Shown here in pieces: positions 11,276 to 21,832 of a stretch of 64,000 nucleotides of DNA (within the stretch, counting starts at the first letter, position 1; each line of letters starts with the position of its first letter). The DNA lies in the NCBI RefSeq assembly GCF_024166365.1, contig NC_064823.1, positions 4,272,924-4,336,923 of the forward strand. The letters are read 5' to 3'. Origin of the DNA: Elephas maximus indicus. Taxonomy: Eukaryota > Chordata > Mammalia > Proboscidea > Elephantidae. A model generated the notes under the pieces. That model made no database searches, was not told the DNA's origin, and saw nothing but the letters and a program-made list of their open reading frames with translations. The translations under genes were made by a program, and so were the position numbers.

Positions 11276-11465
11276 CTGCTCGGAAAGACGAGCTCGCGGC
11301 GCCGGAGGCCGCCGCGGCCGCCGCCAGGAGCCGGGGGGACTCGGGCCGGGGGACGGCCGCCGGCGGGGGCGACGGGCGGCGCGGGCCGGGGGCGGGCAGG
11401 CGGCGCAGGCCGGGCGCGTCCCTCCGCAGCAGAGCCGAGCCGAGCCGCCGCGGGCTCCGATACAT
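11276..11465 (-). CDS. Candidate first coding exon of an unidentified gene
   Basis: The ATG is at 11465-11463 in a fair Kozak context (G at -3, T at +4). The exon reads 63 codons plus one base before the donor GAGCAG|GTGAGTG (last exon base 11276), so the intron is phase 1. The peptide begins MYRSPRRLGSALLRR, continues Arg/Pro-rich, and ends in an Ala-rich run and SSSFRA. It has about a dozen arginines, only two acidic residues, and no transmembrane stretch. This composition fits a mitochondrial targeting presequence, but that is inference. A GTG seven codons upstream is in frame, but the ATG is the more likely start. I do not recognise the gene. The rest must lie in exons to the left, probably outside the window. 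It could also be a noncoding leader with a chance frame. Confidence 0.5.
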
Positions 11466-11577
11466 GCCGGGCACCGCAGCCCCCACAGCCGCGGCTCGTC
11501 GCGCGCCGGAGGAGCGGAGCCCGGCCGAGGCCGGAGGGCGAGCTGACCCTCAGGCCGTGCAGCGGGGTGGGCGCTCC

Positions 11578-11650
11578 GCCTCGCCGGGCGCCGCCTCGCC
11601 GGGCTCCCCCTCGCCGGGCTCCCCCTCGCCGGGCTCCCTCTCGCTCGGCC
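11578..11650. repeat. Imperfect 15-bp GC-rich tandem repeat
   Basis: About 4-5 copies of a unit like CTCGCCGGGCTCCCC lie within the CpG island. Being a multiple of three, it yields SPG or PGEGE peptide repeats in overlapping frames, which should not be read as protein evidence. Confidence 0.85.
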
Positions 11651-11739
11651 CAGGCCTGTGGAGGAAGTCCCGTGAGGAGACGCAGGGGCAGCGGCAGCCG
11701 CGGCGACACAACTTGCCGCCGGCGAGCGGGACCGGGAGG

Positions 11740-11745
11740 GTAAGC
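11740..11745 (+). other. Candidate plus-strand splice donor
   Basis: GGGAGG|GTAAGC. The first intron base would be 11740. It supports a divergent plus-strand transcript whose first exon overlaps the leader of the minus-strand gene. The open frame ending here (from 11464) is Ala/Arg/Pro/Ser-rich, of the kind that GC-rich DNA gives by chance, so a noncoding transcript is at least as likely. Confidence 0.35.
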
Positions 11746-12174
11746 AGCCGGCGCCGCGCCGACAGAGCGGGCGCTGCCAAGAGGGAGGGGAAGCGGTGAT
11801 GGTGGGGCCGGACCCGGCCCACCAGATTGGGGTTGTAGACGTGGGGCAATACTGTTCGCAAAGAAAGGGTCTGAACTACTACGTAGGATGGCGTCTGTCG
11901 GACATTTAAAGTAACTAGTGTTTGCTGGAGTGGTTTTAAGAAATAGGCCTCCCCTCCGCCGGCTGAAATGGAAGCGCCCACAGACTGGGAGTCCGAGGCC
12001 GCTGCACAGCTGTGGCCCGGGGGACAAGTGTGTGTCCGAGTGGGATAGGGCGTGTGTGCGTGTGCGTGTGGCTGCAGCAAAGGGCGTTCGCCGCCGACCG
12101 TTCTGCCGGGGTGTGATTGTATTAAACGAAAGTAAATACGTTAAAACACCGGCTGTGTGCGAGGGCAACGGTGA

Positions 12175-12640
12175 CTAACACAAAGGACTAACACTCAGGC
12201 AAAGGGGACAGAGGTGCAAGACAAATCAAACCATAAAGCGCCACAAGGCAGAGTAAAATCTGTGTAACAAAAAAAAAAAAAACAAGGTGCCATCAAGTTG
12301 GTGATAAAGGTTACTGTGGTGAAGGGGAGGGGATGGAGAAAGGTTTTCTGGGCGAAGTTGGGCGGTGATCAGTATGTTGATTCAGGTCTAGAATTCACGC
12401 ATGTGGAATGCGGGTGGCGAGGGGGGTTATACATGAAAAAAAGGAAATAAGCAGAAAAACGCTTGGTGTGTTTGTGAAAACGACTCCCGTTTGTTAGGTA
12501 GGATGGAAGCCAGGGAGTGAGAGATGCTTCGATAGGTTATATTGTGGAAGGTAGGCACTTAATATATATCGGACTTACTGTGGCAGGCACTGGTGGACTC
12601 TTGATGATCTGTGAGACAGGAAGGGATATGGTAAGGACTG
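12175..12640 (+). mobile_element. Possible old L2/MIR-type remnant
   Basis: Phrases such as AGACAAATCAAACCATAAAG and AAGGTTTTCTGGGCGAAG resemble the 3' part of L2 elements, at high divergence. The alternative is unique promoter-flanking DNA. Confidence 0.3.
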
Positions 12641-12654
12641 TGCTTTAATTGGAA

Positions 12655-12806
12655 ACTGGTGGCATAGTGGTTAAGTGCTACGGCTGCTAACCAAAGGGTC
12701 GGCAGTTTGAATCTGCCAGGCGCTCCTTGGAAACGCTAGTCCTATAGGGTTGCTATGAATCCGAATCGACTCAATGGCACTGGGTTTTTTTTTTTTTTTT
12801 TTTGGT
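12655..12806 (+). mobile_element. AfroSINE A of a twin pair
   Basis: Plus-strand short form (GTGGCATAGTGGTTAAGTGC ... CGAATCGACTCAATGGCACT, long T-run). Flanked by GCTTTAATTGGAA (12642-12654) and GCTTTAATTAGGAA (12807-12820). It lacks about 15 bp in the middle compared with its neighbour. Confidence 0.93.
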
Positions 12807-12820
12807 GCTTTAATTAGGAA

Positions 12821-12980
12821 ATCCTGGTAGTGTAGTGGTTAAGTGCTATGGCCGCTAACCAAAAAGGTTGGCAGTTGGAATCCACCAGGTGATCCTTGCC
12901 AACTCTATGGGGCAGTTCTACGGTGTCCTATAGGGTTGCTAAGAGTTGGAATCCATTCCATGGCAGTGGGTTTGGTCTGG
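12821..12980 (+). mobile_element. AfroSINE B of a twin pair
   Basis: Plus-strand short form starting at ATCCTGGTAGTGTAGTGGTT. Flanked by GCTTTAATTAGGAA (12807-12820) and GTTTAATTGGA (12981-12991), the same target as SINE A. Confidence 0.93.
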
Positions 12981-12991
12981 GTTTAATTGGA

Positions 12992-13798
12992 TGCCATATT
13001 CCTCTGGCACATGAAAAGGTAGCAGACAGGAGACCAGGTGAGGTGAGATTCTGGACCTACATCAAGTTGATGCTACTGGGGAAAAAAATGTCTAAAAGAG
13101 AAACCTCAGATAGATAGGGCAGGAAATGATGACCAACTAGGAATGGAAGTGGGGTGAGGCGGAGTGAAACCTAAGACTGAATTCCTCTCTGAATGATGTG
13201 TGAGTTAGTCACAGAATCCACAGAGTGCTTGAGTTCACAGAAAGAATAGCTCTTTGACTTAGAAATGTTTTTTGTTGGTTTTCCCGTGATTTCCTTGATT
13301 CTCTGCCTTGTGAAATTGGAAGCTATTTATCACCAAGGATATTCAAAATGTTTTTCAGACCTAAGTTATATATCTAACACCCAGAGGGTGTGGATGAGTC
13401 AGCTGGCACATGCTGATCTCAACTCATGTGAGACATCTCATTGGCAAGTCATCAAACCATCTTAATTTCAGTTTCCTTATCTATAAAACAAATAGAATCA
13501 TACCTGAGTCATTAGGTGAAATAAAAACTGATAATAAAATTAGTCCATAAAAAGTGCTTTGCAAACATAGCAAATTGTTGATTGTAGAAGCTAGGTGGTG
13601 GGTATATGAGTGTTCATTTACAATTCTTTTTCTTTTCTGTGTGTTTGGAAACATTTATAATAAAATGATGGGGGGAAAATTCTTTGAAAAAGTAAAGGTA
13701 CTGTTCAAATAAAAACTGTCATTATAAAAAGGAATTCAGAGAACATGCTATCCTGAAAATTGGTCAGTAGTGTTGTTTTTGTTATGTATTAAACACTG
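12992..13798. other. Unique intergenic DNA
   Basis: No gene recognised. The part near 13440-13640 (CCTTATCTATAAAACAAATAG) has a MIR-like phrase at high divergence. Confidence 0.4.
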
Positions 13799-14343
13799 TG
13801 TCTTAGTTTTCTAGAGCTGCTATAATATAAATACTGCAAGTGGATGGCTTTAACAAAGAGAAATTTATTCTCTCACAGTCTAGGAAGCTAGAAGGTGGAA
13901 TTCAAGATGCCAGCTCCAGAGGAAGGCTTTATCTCTCTATTGGTCCTGGAGAAAGGACCTTGTCGTCACTCTTCCCCTGGTCGAGGAGCTTCTCAGCACT
14001 GGCACCCCAGGTCCAAAGGATAAGCTGCATTCCCATGCTTTTGAGTGGTATGAGGTCCCTCTCTTTCTGCTCAATTCTCTCTTTTATATCTCAAAAGGGA
14101 TTGACTCAAGATATAACCTAATCCTGTGGATTGAGTCCTGCCTCATTACCATAACTGCCTCTAATCCTGCCTCATTACCATAACTGCCTCTAATCCTGCC
14201 TCATTAACATCATAGAGGTTAGAATTTACAACACATGGGATAATTACATGAGATGAAAAATGACAGACAACCACACAATACTGGGAACTATGGCCCAGCC
14301 AAGATGATTCACATTTTTGGGAGACATAATTCAATCCATGACA
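13799..14343 (+). mobile_element. MaLR/MLT1-like solo LTR with perfect 5-bp TSD
   Basis: Starts TGTCTTAGTTTTCTAGAGCT and ends TTCAATCCATGACA, with TG...CA ends. Flanked by CACTG at 13794-13798 and again at 14344-14348. The opening and closing resemble mammalian ERVL-MaLR LTRs, and at least six related copies occur in the window. A 29-bp segment (TCCTGCCTCATTACCATAAC and following) is repeated at 14137-14205. Confidence 0.88.
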
Positions 14344-14385
14344 CACTGTATACTTTAAGCCGTTAGAAAAATATAAATTAAAACT

Positions 14386-15973
14386 TGCTTCAAATATTCA
14401 TTTGGGAACAGACGTTTGACCAAAGAAGGCATTCAAGAGGCCAACAGACACATGAGAAAATGCGATCACTAGCCATTAGAGAAATGCAAATCCAAATCAC
14501 AATGAGATACCATTTCACCCCAGCATCACTGGTACTAATAAAAACAACAGGAAATAACAAATGTTGGAGCACAAATCAAAAAAACAGGAAGTACCAAATG
14601 TTGGAGAGGCTGCGGGGAGATCGCAATTCTTATACACTGCTGGTGAGAACGCAAAATGATACAACCATTTTGGAAAACGATATGGCATTTCCTTAGAAAG
14701 GTAGAAATAGAAATACCGTATGATCCAGCAATCCCACTTGTAGGCATATATCCTAGAAAAATAAGAGCCAACACACAAATAAGGCATATGCAGACCCATG
14801 TTCATTGCAGCATTGTTCACAATAGCAAAAAGATGGAAACAACCTAGATGCCCATCAACAGATAAATGGATAATCAGATTGTGGTACATGCACACAATGG
14901 AATATTACGCAACAATAAAGAACAAAGATGAATCTATGAAACATAACATGTATGGATCTGGAGGACATTATGCTGAGTGAAATAAGTCAATCACAAAAGG
15001 ACAAATATTATATGAGACCACTACTGTAAAAACTCATGAAAAGGTTTACACACAAAAAAGAAACAATCTTTGATGGTTAAGGGGGCGGGGGGGTGGAGAT
15101 GGAGAAACACCGAATAGACAATAGTTAGGCGATAACTTTGGCAAAGGGCAAGACAGTAAACAATACTAGAGAAGCCAGCACAACTTGTACAAGACAAAGT
15201 CATGGAAGCTCCATAAATACATCCAAACTCCCTAAGGGACAGAATTACTGGGCTGAGGGCTGTGGAGACCATGGTCTCAGAGAACATCTAGCTCAATTGG
15301 CATAACAGTTTATAAGGAAAATGTTCTACGTTCTACTTTGGTAAGTAGCATCTGGGGTCTTAAAAGCCTGTGAATGGCCATCTAGGATACTACACTGGTC
15401 TCACTCCTTCGGGACTAAGAAAGAATGAAGACAACTAAAGATACAAGGGAAGGATTAGTCCAAAGGACTAATGGACCACATCTACCATGACCTCCACCAG
15501 ACTGAGTCCAGTACAACTAGATGGTGCCTGGCTACCACCACTGACTACTCTGACAGGGATCACAATAGAGGGTCCCAGACAGAGCTGGAGAAAAATGTAG
15601 AACAAAATTCCAGCTCAAAAAGAAAGACCAGACTTGCTGGCTTGACAGAGACTGGAGAAACCCTGAAAGTATGACCCCTGGACACCCTTTCCGTTCAGTA
15701 ACGAAGTCACTCCTGTGGTTCACCCTTCAGCCAAAGATTGGACAGGCCCATAAAACAAAACGACACTAAAAGGGCACACCAGCCCAGGTGCAAGGACTAG
15801 AAAGCAGGAGGGAACAGGAAAGCTGGTAATAGGGAACCCAAGGTTGAGAAGGGAGAGTGTTGACATGTCGTGGGGTTGTTAACCAATGTCATAAAACAAT
15901 ATGTGTACTAACTGTTTAATGAGAAACTAGATTGCTCTGTAAACCTTCAACTAAAGTACATTAAAAAAAAAAA
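14386..15973 (+). mobile_element. LINE-1, 3' end of ORF2 plus 3' UTR
   Basis: Plus-strand, 5'-truncated L1. The C-terminal ORF2 peptide ([20 protein letters not shown], then [19 protein letters not shown]) is split over frames, followed by about 950 bp of 3' UTR and a poly-A at 15963-15973. Dead copy. Confidence 0.93.
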
Positions 15974-15974
15974 T

Positions 15975-16720
15975 CATTTGGTAGACTTTTATTGAATACA
16001 CATCATGTGCCAGGGTCTATGTTAGGACATACAAAGATGAATTGAACAAAGTCTGTTTAGAGTTTAGTGTGTGAGACATTGTATAAACACAAATAATTAT
16101 CTGATAATAAATACAGAATCATGATATGAACAAGGCATCATGGAAACACAGAAGAGGAAATACCTAATTTCCTGAAGAAGTCAGAAGAGGTTTTTGAAGA
16201 AGATCAAGCAAAGGGATCAGAGAGGACATTCACAGAGAAAAGAACAGCAAAGTGAGGAAAGGATGCATGTTCCAGGAACATCAGGTACCATACTTTGATA
16301 AGGCATAAGTGTAGGGTGCCCATAAGGTAGTGACAAGAGATGAGGTGGAAGCTGTGGGCAAGGACCAAAGCCTAAGGGTTTTAAAAGGAGTTTGAGCTTT
16401 ATCCTGATGATTCTGAAGACTAAATAGATAGGTTGCTGTAGCAGGCTTGCATTTTTTGAAAGATCATTCTGTCAGCAATGTGGAAGATAGATTGGAGACT
16501 GGGGATAGAATTAAGAGCAGTGCAGGTGAGGAAGAACACTTACTGGGTCAGAATCTCCGGAGTAGGGACAGGGCATATATACCTATTCAAAAAGAATACT
16601 AATCAGGTGATTCTGACGCACACCCTCATCTTCCTCAATGCCACCACCCAGACAAATAAATTGGATGCGGTTTATTAACCAGTGGGCAGGACACACATTT
16701 AAGAGTTATGAAGGAGGCCA
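15975..16720 (+). mobile_element. Old L2-like LINE fragment
   Basis: CATCATGTGCCAGGGTCTAT, GAGTTTAGTGTGTGAGACAT and the later AGTTTGAGCTTTATCCTGAT are typical of degraded L2 3' regions. No open frame survives. Similar text resumes after the LTR at 17165-17480. Confidence 0.6.
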
Positions 16721-16726
16721 TAGGAT

Positions 16727-17159
16727 TGTGAGATTGAATCTAGGGATGTGTCCCCCCAAAATATGTGTTGAAATCCTAGCCCCTTTGCCTGTAAATATGA
16801 CCCTGTTTGGAAATAAAGGTTTTCTTTCATTATGTTATTTAGGCCATATCAGAGAATGGTGCGTCCTAAACCTAATCATTTCTGAGTTATAAAAAGAACA
16901 AAATAAATACAGAGATACACACAGGGGGAAGATGCCATAAGAAGACAGACAGGTACACAGCAGATGGTATTTATAAGCCCAGGAGTGCTAAGGACTGCTG
17001 GCAGCTACTAGAATGGAAATAGACAAAGAAGGACCTCCCCTAGAGCCACAACCTGAATTCCAACTTTAGCCTCCTAAACCATGAGAAGACAAATTTCTGT
17101 TCTTTAAACCCTCCCACGTGTGTCCTCTTTTGTTACGGAAGCATTAGGTAACTAAGACA
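16727..17159 (-). mobile_element. MaLR-like solo LTR
   Basis: Reverse-complement member of the family at 13799: plus strand reads GAATCTAGGGATGTGTCCCC ... GGTAACTAAGACA. It splits an L2-like fragment. No clean TSD found. Confidence 0.75.
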
Positions 17160-17164
17160 GGGGA

Positions 17165-17520
17165 CAAGAGGGGAGAGGATAGAGTCTAGGGATAACTTGG
17201 GTGACTGGTGGATAATAGTACCAAATATGGGAAACAGGTGAAGATGCCACTCTCAGGGAAGATACTGAATTCAGTTTTGAACATATCAGTGCGATAGGCC
17301 CTTGGAAAATCCAGGTGGAGACACTTTGTAGGCAACTGAACCTAGGGACCTGGAGTTCATAGCAGGGTCAGGGCCAAAGACTTGGGAGTTCTATAGTTGA
17401 AGCCGTAGATAATGGGATCACACACAAATGTTTTTTGAGTAAGATAGGAAAAATATTAAGAATGAAAACCCTGTGAAACACCTACGTTTAAGGAGTTTAC
17501 AGAAGAGGAAGAAACTTGAG
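17165..17520 (+). mobile_element. L2-like fragment, continuation
   Basis: GAAAATCCAGGTGGAGACAC and GGACCTGGAGTTCATAGCAG read like the piece of L2 displaced by the LTR insertion. Confidence 0.5.
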
Positions 17521-17799
17521 ACTTGGTCAGAGAAGGAGAGCCAGGAACTTAGAAGTAAAGGAACAGAAAGCTTTGAATGTAACAGTTATAAAGGAAATCC
17601 CAAAATCTAGATGCTTTGCATAAGGAGAGTCTTCCTTCAAAGACGTAGGCTGAACTCCATTTTTAGTATTTACCACTCTAAAGTCAGAAAGCCAGAATAC
17701 CTTAGAAAGCCTGAGGCTCCCCTCCCCTCCCTTCCTCTCACAGCTTGGTCCCAGGAAGAACACTTACTCAGGCTGTCCTCCAAAATATCCATAGATGTT

Positions 17800-18595
17800 A
17801 ATTGACTCAAACTTTATGATTAACAAAACAGTGCTTAAGGGATCTTGTAATTGTCTTTTGTCTTTTAAAGCATGATTTTTTTTTAAAAAAAGTCAACCAA
17901 TCAGAAATTTTTCCTTCAAAGTTCCTGAATTTTCTGTACTTAAACTCTATGAAAAATTCCTTTCCCAGGAGTACTTTTGTGAAGCCTCATCAAGTGCTGC
18001 CCAATCTGGGTCGCTCTATTTCTCCAGTAAAGCTCTTTAATTTTAATAGAGACTCCAGTTTGCTCTTCGATACAGTTATGAATGTTTCCTGTGGTGAAAT
18101 GAAGTCCCTTATTTGGCCTTTAACCCTTGAGGATTTGTTAGGCCTAACTAGGAGCCTTGGTGGCGCAGGAGTTAACAGCTGCCGCTAGTCAAAACGTCGG
18201 GAGTTGAAGTCCACCAGCTGCTCCTTGGAAACACTATGGGGCAGTTCTACTATGAGTCATAATCTACTTAATGGCAGTGCCTTTGGTTGGGTGTTTTTTT
18301 TTGACCTATCTAGGGAGGCCACTCGGTAATGGACAAGGAGCACATGGATTGGCTGATAAAAGCCCTGGAATCTGGGGTCTCAGGGAGCTTTTCTGCTCTG
18401 AGAGCTGTCCTGGCTGAGGGTGCCCTGGTTGATGAAGGGAAGAACATGCTCTCTGCTTTGGGGAGGTCCAGATCTTGCCCGTGTACCTTTTCTTAATTTT
18501 GATCCTGAGTTGTATTCTTTTACCCAAATAAACCATACAACCGTAATTATAGCCTGTGAGCTCTGTGAGCTGTTACAGTGAATTAGCAAACCCAG
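17800..18595 (+). mobile_element. Probable retroviral LTR, interrupted by an AfroSINE
   Basis: LTR-like layout: AT-rich left part, then GGCTGATAAAAGCC (TATA-like) near 18350, and CCCAAATAAACCATACAACC (polyadenylation-like) near 18525, followed by a short U5-like end. The family is not recognised. The SINE at 18153-18302 lies inside. Confidence 0.4.
18153..18302 (+). mobile_element. AfroSINE with 12-bp TSD
   Basis: Plus-strand short form, diverged and internally shortened. Flanks are GGCCTAACTAGG (18141-18152) and GACCTATCTAGG (18303-18314), 10 of 12 matching. Confidence 0.88.
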
Positions 18596-18599
18596 CAGA

Positions 18600-20380
18600 G
18601 AAAGAGTACTGTAGGGGGTTGAGGGGAGTGTCTCAAAGAAGGAAGGATTGATTTTATTGAGATTTTGTAGTTTGGTTTAAGGCAGGCCTTTCAATGGAAC
18701 ATAATAATTTAGAAATGATAGAAACAGCAAGGTGAAGATTGTTAGGCCAGAGGTCCAAAGAGTCTTGATAGGTATACTGTTGATGCTTTCTGTTAAAGAG
18801 CTGATGAGTCTTTCGGAGTTCTTGTAATGAACAATAAAGCATTTGCCTAAATAAGTGTTTCCAGGAATAGTCCAGCTATGTTAATGAAAATAATGGAATC
18901 ATAAACTCATGTTAATGGAGACAGTAAGGTAGGTGGTTTCTGTTTTCACAGCTGAGTACTTCTTGGTGTTTACTATTTCCTGGAGGTGTTGTAGGGAAAA
19001 AAAATCAAAAAGTTTAGTAAAGCAATAAGAAAGTTTTATTTGGCGTATTTTGACTTGGACACGCATGTTGCCAGAGCAAATGTCTGCCCAAATCCAAGGC
19101 AATATTACAGAATAGACAAAAGTGGGAAAACAGACAAGCGTGCTGCCACAGCCATGTCTGCCCGAGTCGGAGGAATATTGCAGAATAGGCAAGAATGGGA
19201 AAACAGACAAGCATGCTGCTAGAGTCATGTCTGCCCGAATGTTGCAGACTCAGTATATATTAACATTGAAAATGGGCAAAATCATTGAAAGCTTCACCTT
19301 TTCACAGATTGCCTAGAAACTGATCCTACATTTTGAGTTGTGTTTCTTAACAATCACTGGTACAGGTTTCAGTAATGACACGAGGGTTTTCATCGGTCCA
19401 ACAAATTTTCCATTCACTGAGTGCTAACAGTAAAAGAGTGGAAAGTCTTTAGTGTTCTTTTTGATTGGCTTATGTGAAAAGTGAAAGCTTCCCTAAAAGA
19501 TATTTTCCAAGATTATCCTAGCTATCGTCTTTATACCTCAGGGCCCAGTTGATGTGTCCTTGTGAGTCCAGCTCCAGCTGGGACACATTCTGTATCGTCA
19601 AGGACAGGGAATATTATTTCCTAAATCAGAGGACACAGACTTACACAGACACAAATAAAAAGAGCAAATTAATAAAAAACCTTTGCTTCTTTTCTGTGAA
19701 GCAGTAATAGACACTCAAACTGTCGAGAAGTCCATGACCAAGAGAAGTTAAATTTTAATCTCTTTTTTAGGCTTATTTACACGTGGGATTAAAGGAACCA
19801 TCAGACTTTCTCTTTATTCCTGAGTCCTGTTGACTAGGAAAATTAATAACATATCTTTCTTTGATTTTAAGATTTTCTAATCCAGGAAGCCAAATCTGAA
19901 CCACAAAAAGCCTAACCCAAACTGCAAAAGCCTCCCAGAAGCTGCCCTATAGCAATGTAAATTTGTCCTAGCCTGCTAGATAAGGCTAGTTGTCAAACCA
20001 TTGCCTCCTAATTTAAATATTAAAAAACCTAAAGGCTACAGGTGGGTGGGGGGCCAGATTATTAGCAGCCAGACCAAAAGTAAACTGATACCAGTTGATT
20101 TCAGTAAAGGCGGAAGGCAGGGTTCAATCAATCTTGTTAAGATTAGCGAACAGTTGATCTTCTATATCTCTTTCCTCCTCTTCTCTTTATGAGGTCCACG
20201 GTACCTAGCTTCTTTGAGGCATTTGCTCTTACTGGGATCAAAATGGGCTTTCTATACGCATATGGAGTAACTGCTCAGAATAAACGTTATGTTCAAATTC
20301 CAGTGAGTTTTAATGATTTTTAACAGTCATAACATCAAAGCCCAAGTATTTCATGATCTTACTCATAGAAGTTCAGGCCC
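18600..20380. other. Unassigned DNA, no gene seen
   Basis: AT-rich, with no coding evidence. It holds the tandem triplication listed separately. Parts may be decayed endogenous retrovirus sequence. Confidence 0.4.
19059..19250. repeat. Tandem repeat, about 75 bp x 2.5
   Basis: The phrase CAGAATAGACAAAAGTGGG / CAGAATAGGCAAGAATGGG followed by AAAACAGACAAGC recurs, as does ATGTCTGCCCGA. Units start near 19059, 19139 and 19212. Enhancer-like duplications of this size are common in LTRs. Confidence 0.75.
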
Positions 20381-20399
20381 AATTGTGACCCCAATCCTC

Positions 20400-20940
20400 C
20401 CCAGCATGTTTTCTCCTTTTTTAAAGTGGGCAATTGAGAGCTTGGTCATGATGAACCTGTAAGTTGTTCTTCCTCTGCTTGCCTTCTCCTTCCCATATCT
20501 TTGTTAATGACTTTGTTTTGACCTAATGTTAATGACTTTGTACATTATTTTAAACTGATGCAAATAACCTTTTGTTCTGTCCGACCACCGGTGGCTTACA
20601 ACCGCCACAGGAAAATCAGAGCCCAGGTATCTGATATGTATATCTTTAGCCTAATAAAGAGATGTCTGGCAGATGTCTTTTGTCGCTTTCCTGTAATGAA
20701 TAACTCCTCTTGTGCATACCTCGGGACAGGTAACTACAAAGACACTTCTAACCCTTGGAAGATTCTTTATAAGCTCTAAGGTAAAATTGCTCTTTGGGAC
20801 TCCATAGAGGCAGCTGGTGTTGCTTCTGAGTCCTCAGCGATGTATATACATCTCCTTAATAAACTTGCACACTCTTTGTGACTTGGAGTATGTTTCATTG
20901 GCTCAACTGCTCCAGGGCATGGACCCTAATCTTGTAACAC
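20400..20940 (+). mobile_element. Probable endogenous retroviral LTR
   Basis: The 3' part has CTTAATAAACTTGCACACTC (polyadenylation signal) and a U5-like end finishing CCTAATCTTGTAACA. The left edge is uncertain. Confidence 0.5.
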
Positions 20941-21832
20941 AATGATGTCAAATGAAATGATTATTATTCCCTACTTCCTATCTAAGAACCAAACATTCTT
21001 TTGAATGATTAATATTAAAAAAAAAAAAAAGATTGGTGATTTGCTCAGAATACAAAGTGCACATCTTATTCTTTAAAAGATAAATGCATAAAGCAAAAGA
21101 TTTGTCATTATTTTTTATAGAACATTTGTTATTGAAATCCTCACAGCTTCAAGGAAGATGACAGTATAGTGTTATCAGTTAGGATTTGTGTTTAGCTGGA
21201 AAGAGGCCTGACATGGTGGTGGCTTAAGCAGGATAGAGCTTGTTTTCTTTCTTGTCTAAAGTAGTGTGGAGGCAGGCAGTACAGGGCGGGTGGTGGTTGT
21301 CTCTGCATCATCAGAGATTCTGACTCCCATGAAGGGAAAAAAAGGATTACACCAGCTATGTGTTCCCATTTCAAAGAGCTATCCTAGGAGGACCTCCAAC
21401 AATTTCCACATATATCTCATTAGTCATCCAGCCACACCTGTCTGCAAGGGCGATGGGGAAATGTGGCATTCTAGATGATGAGCACATTGCCTACAAGAAA
21501 ACAAAACAGCCTGAAATTACATCGGCAGCTAGCAGTTTTTGTTATATAGAAGACCTAAGGAATGCAACTTTTATATTTGAGTTAAGCATATCATAAATGA
21601 TTCAAGATTAAGTTGTGCCTGATAAATAATACCAAAGTATGGAATACAGGAACACATTCACCTTTCAGTTCTGTTGCAACCTGCTATCTAATCCTGCCAT
21701 TTCAATGTTGGAGCCAATGATAATGATTAAAAAACAAACCTTTCCCTATTTCATTTATTCTTATAAAAATTCAGGGCTCTGAACTGGTTTTGAAGGGCTC
21801 AGGCAGTAATCGCCAACATAAACAAGAGCATA
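20941..21832. other. Unique intergenic DNA
   Basis: No gene seen. An A-run lies near 21017-21030. Two overlapping plus-strand frames at 21266-21596 show no domain. Confidence 0.45.

Larger units (their letters stand above)
11106..12110. promoter_or_regulatory. CpG island, probable bidirectional promoter
   Basis: Very GC- and CpG-dense DNA in an otherwise AT-rich, CpG-poor window. GC-box-like tracts (GGGGGCGGG and similar) occur near 11340-11400, and a CCAAT complement (ATTGG) lies near 11826. It contains a minus-strand candidate coding exon with a strong donor (11276) and a plus-strand donor (11739/11740). This is the usual layout of a divergent housekeeping-type promoter. The exact start sites cannot be read from sequence. 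Confidence 0.85.

Noticed and set aside
10531..11743. Long open frames of 130-335 codons on both strands over the minisatellite, with peptides like RRGKGRREEEKGDAKRKRET and SSRLPFPLRVSLFLF
   Set aside because: The 20-bp unit has no T on one strand and no A on the other, so stops cannot occur in any frame. The frames follow from composition, not coding.
11272..12168. A 298-codon minus-strand frame and a 176-codon overlapping frame in the CpG island
   Set aside because: GC-rich low-complexity DNA with few stops. The peptides are Arg/Ala/Pro/Gly-rich in every frame and cross the candidate donor.
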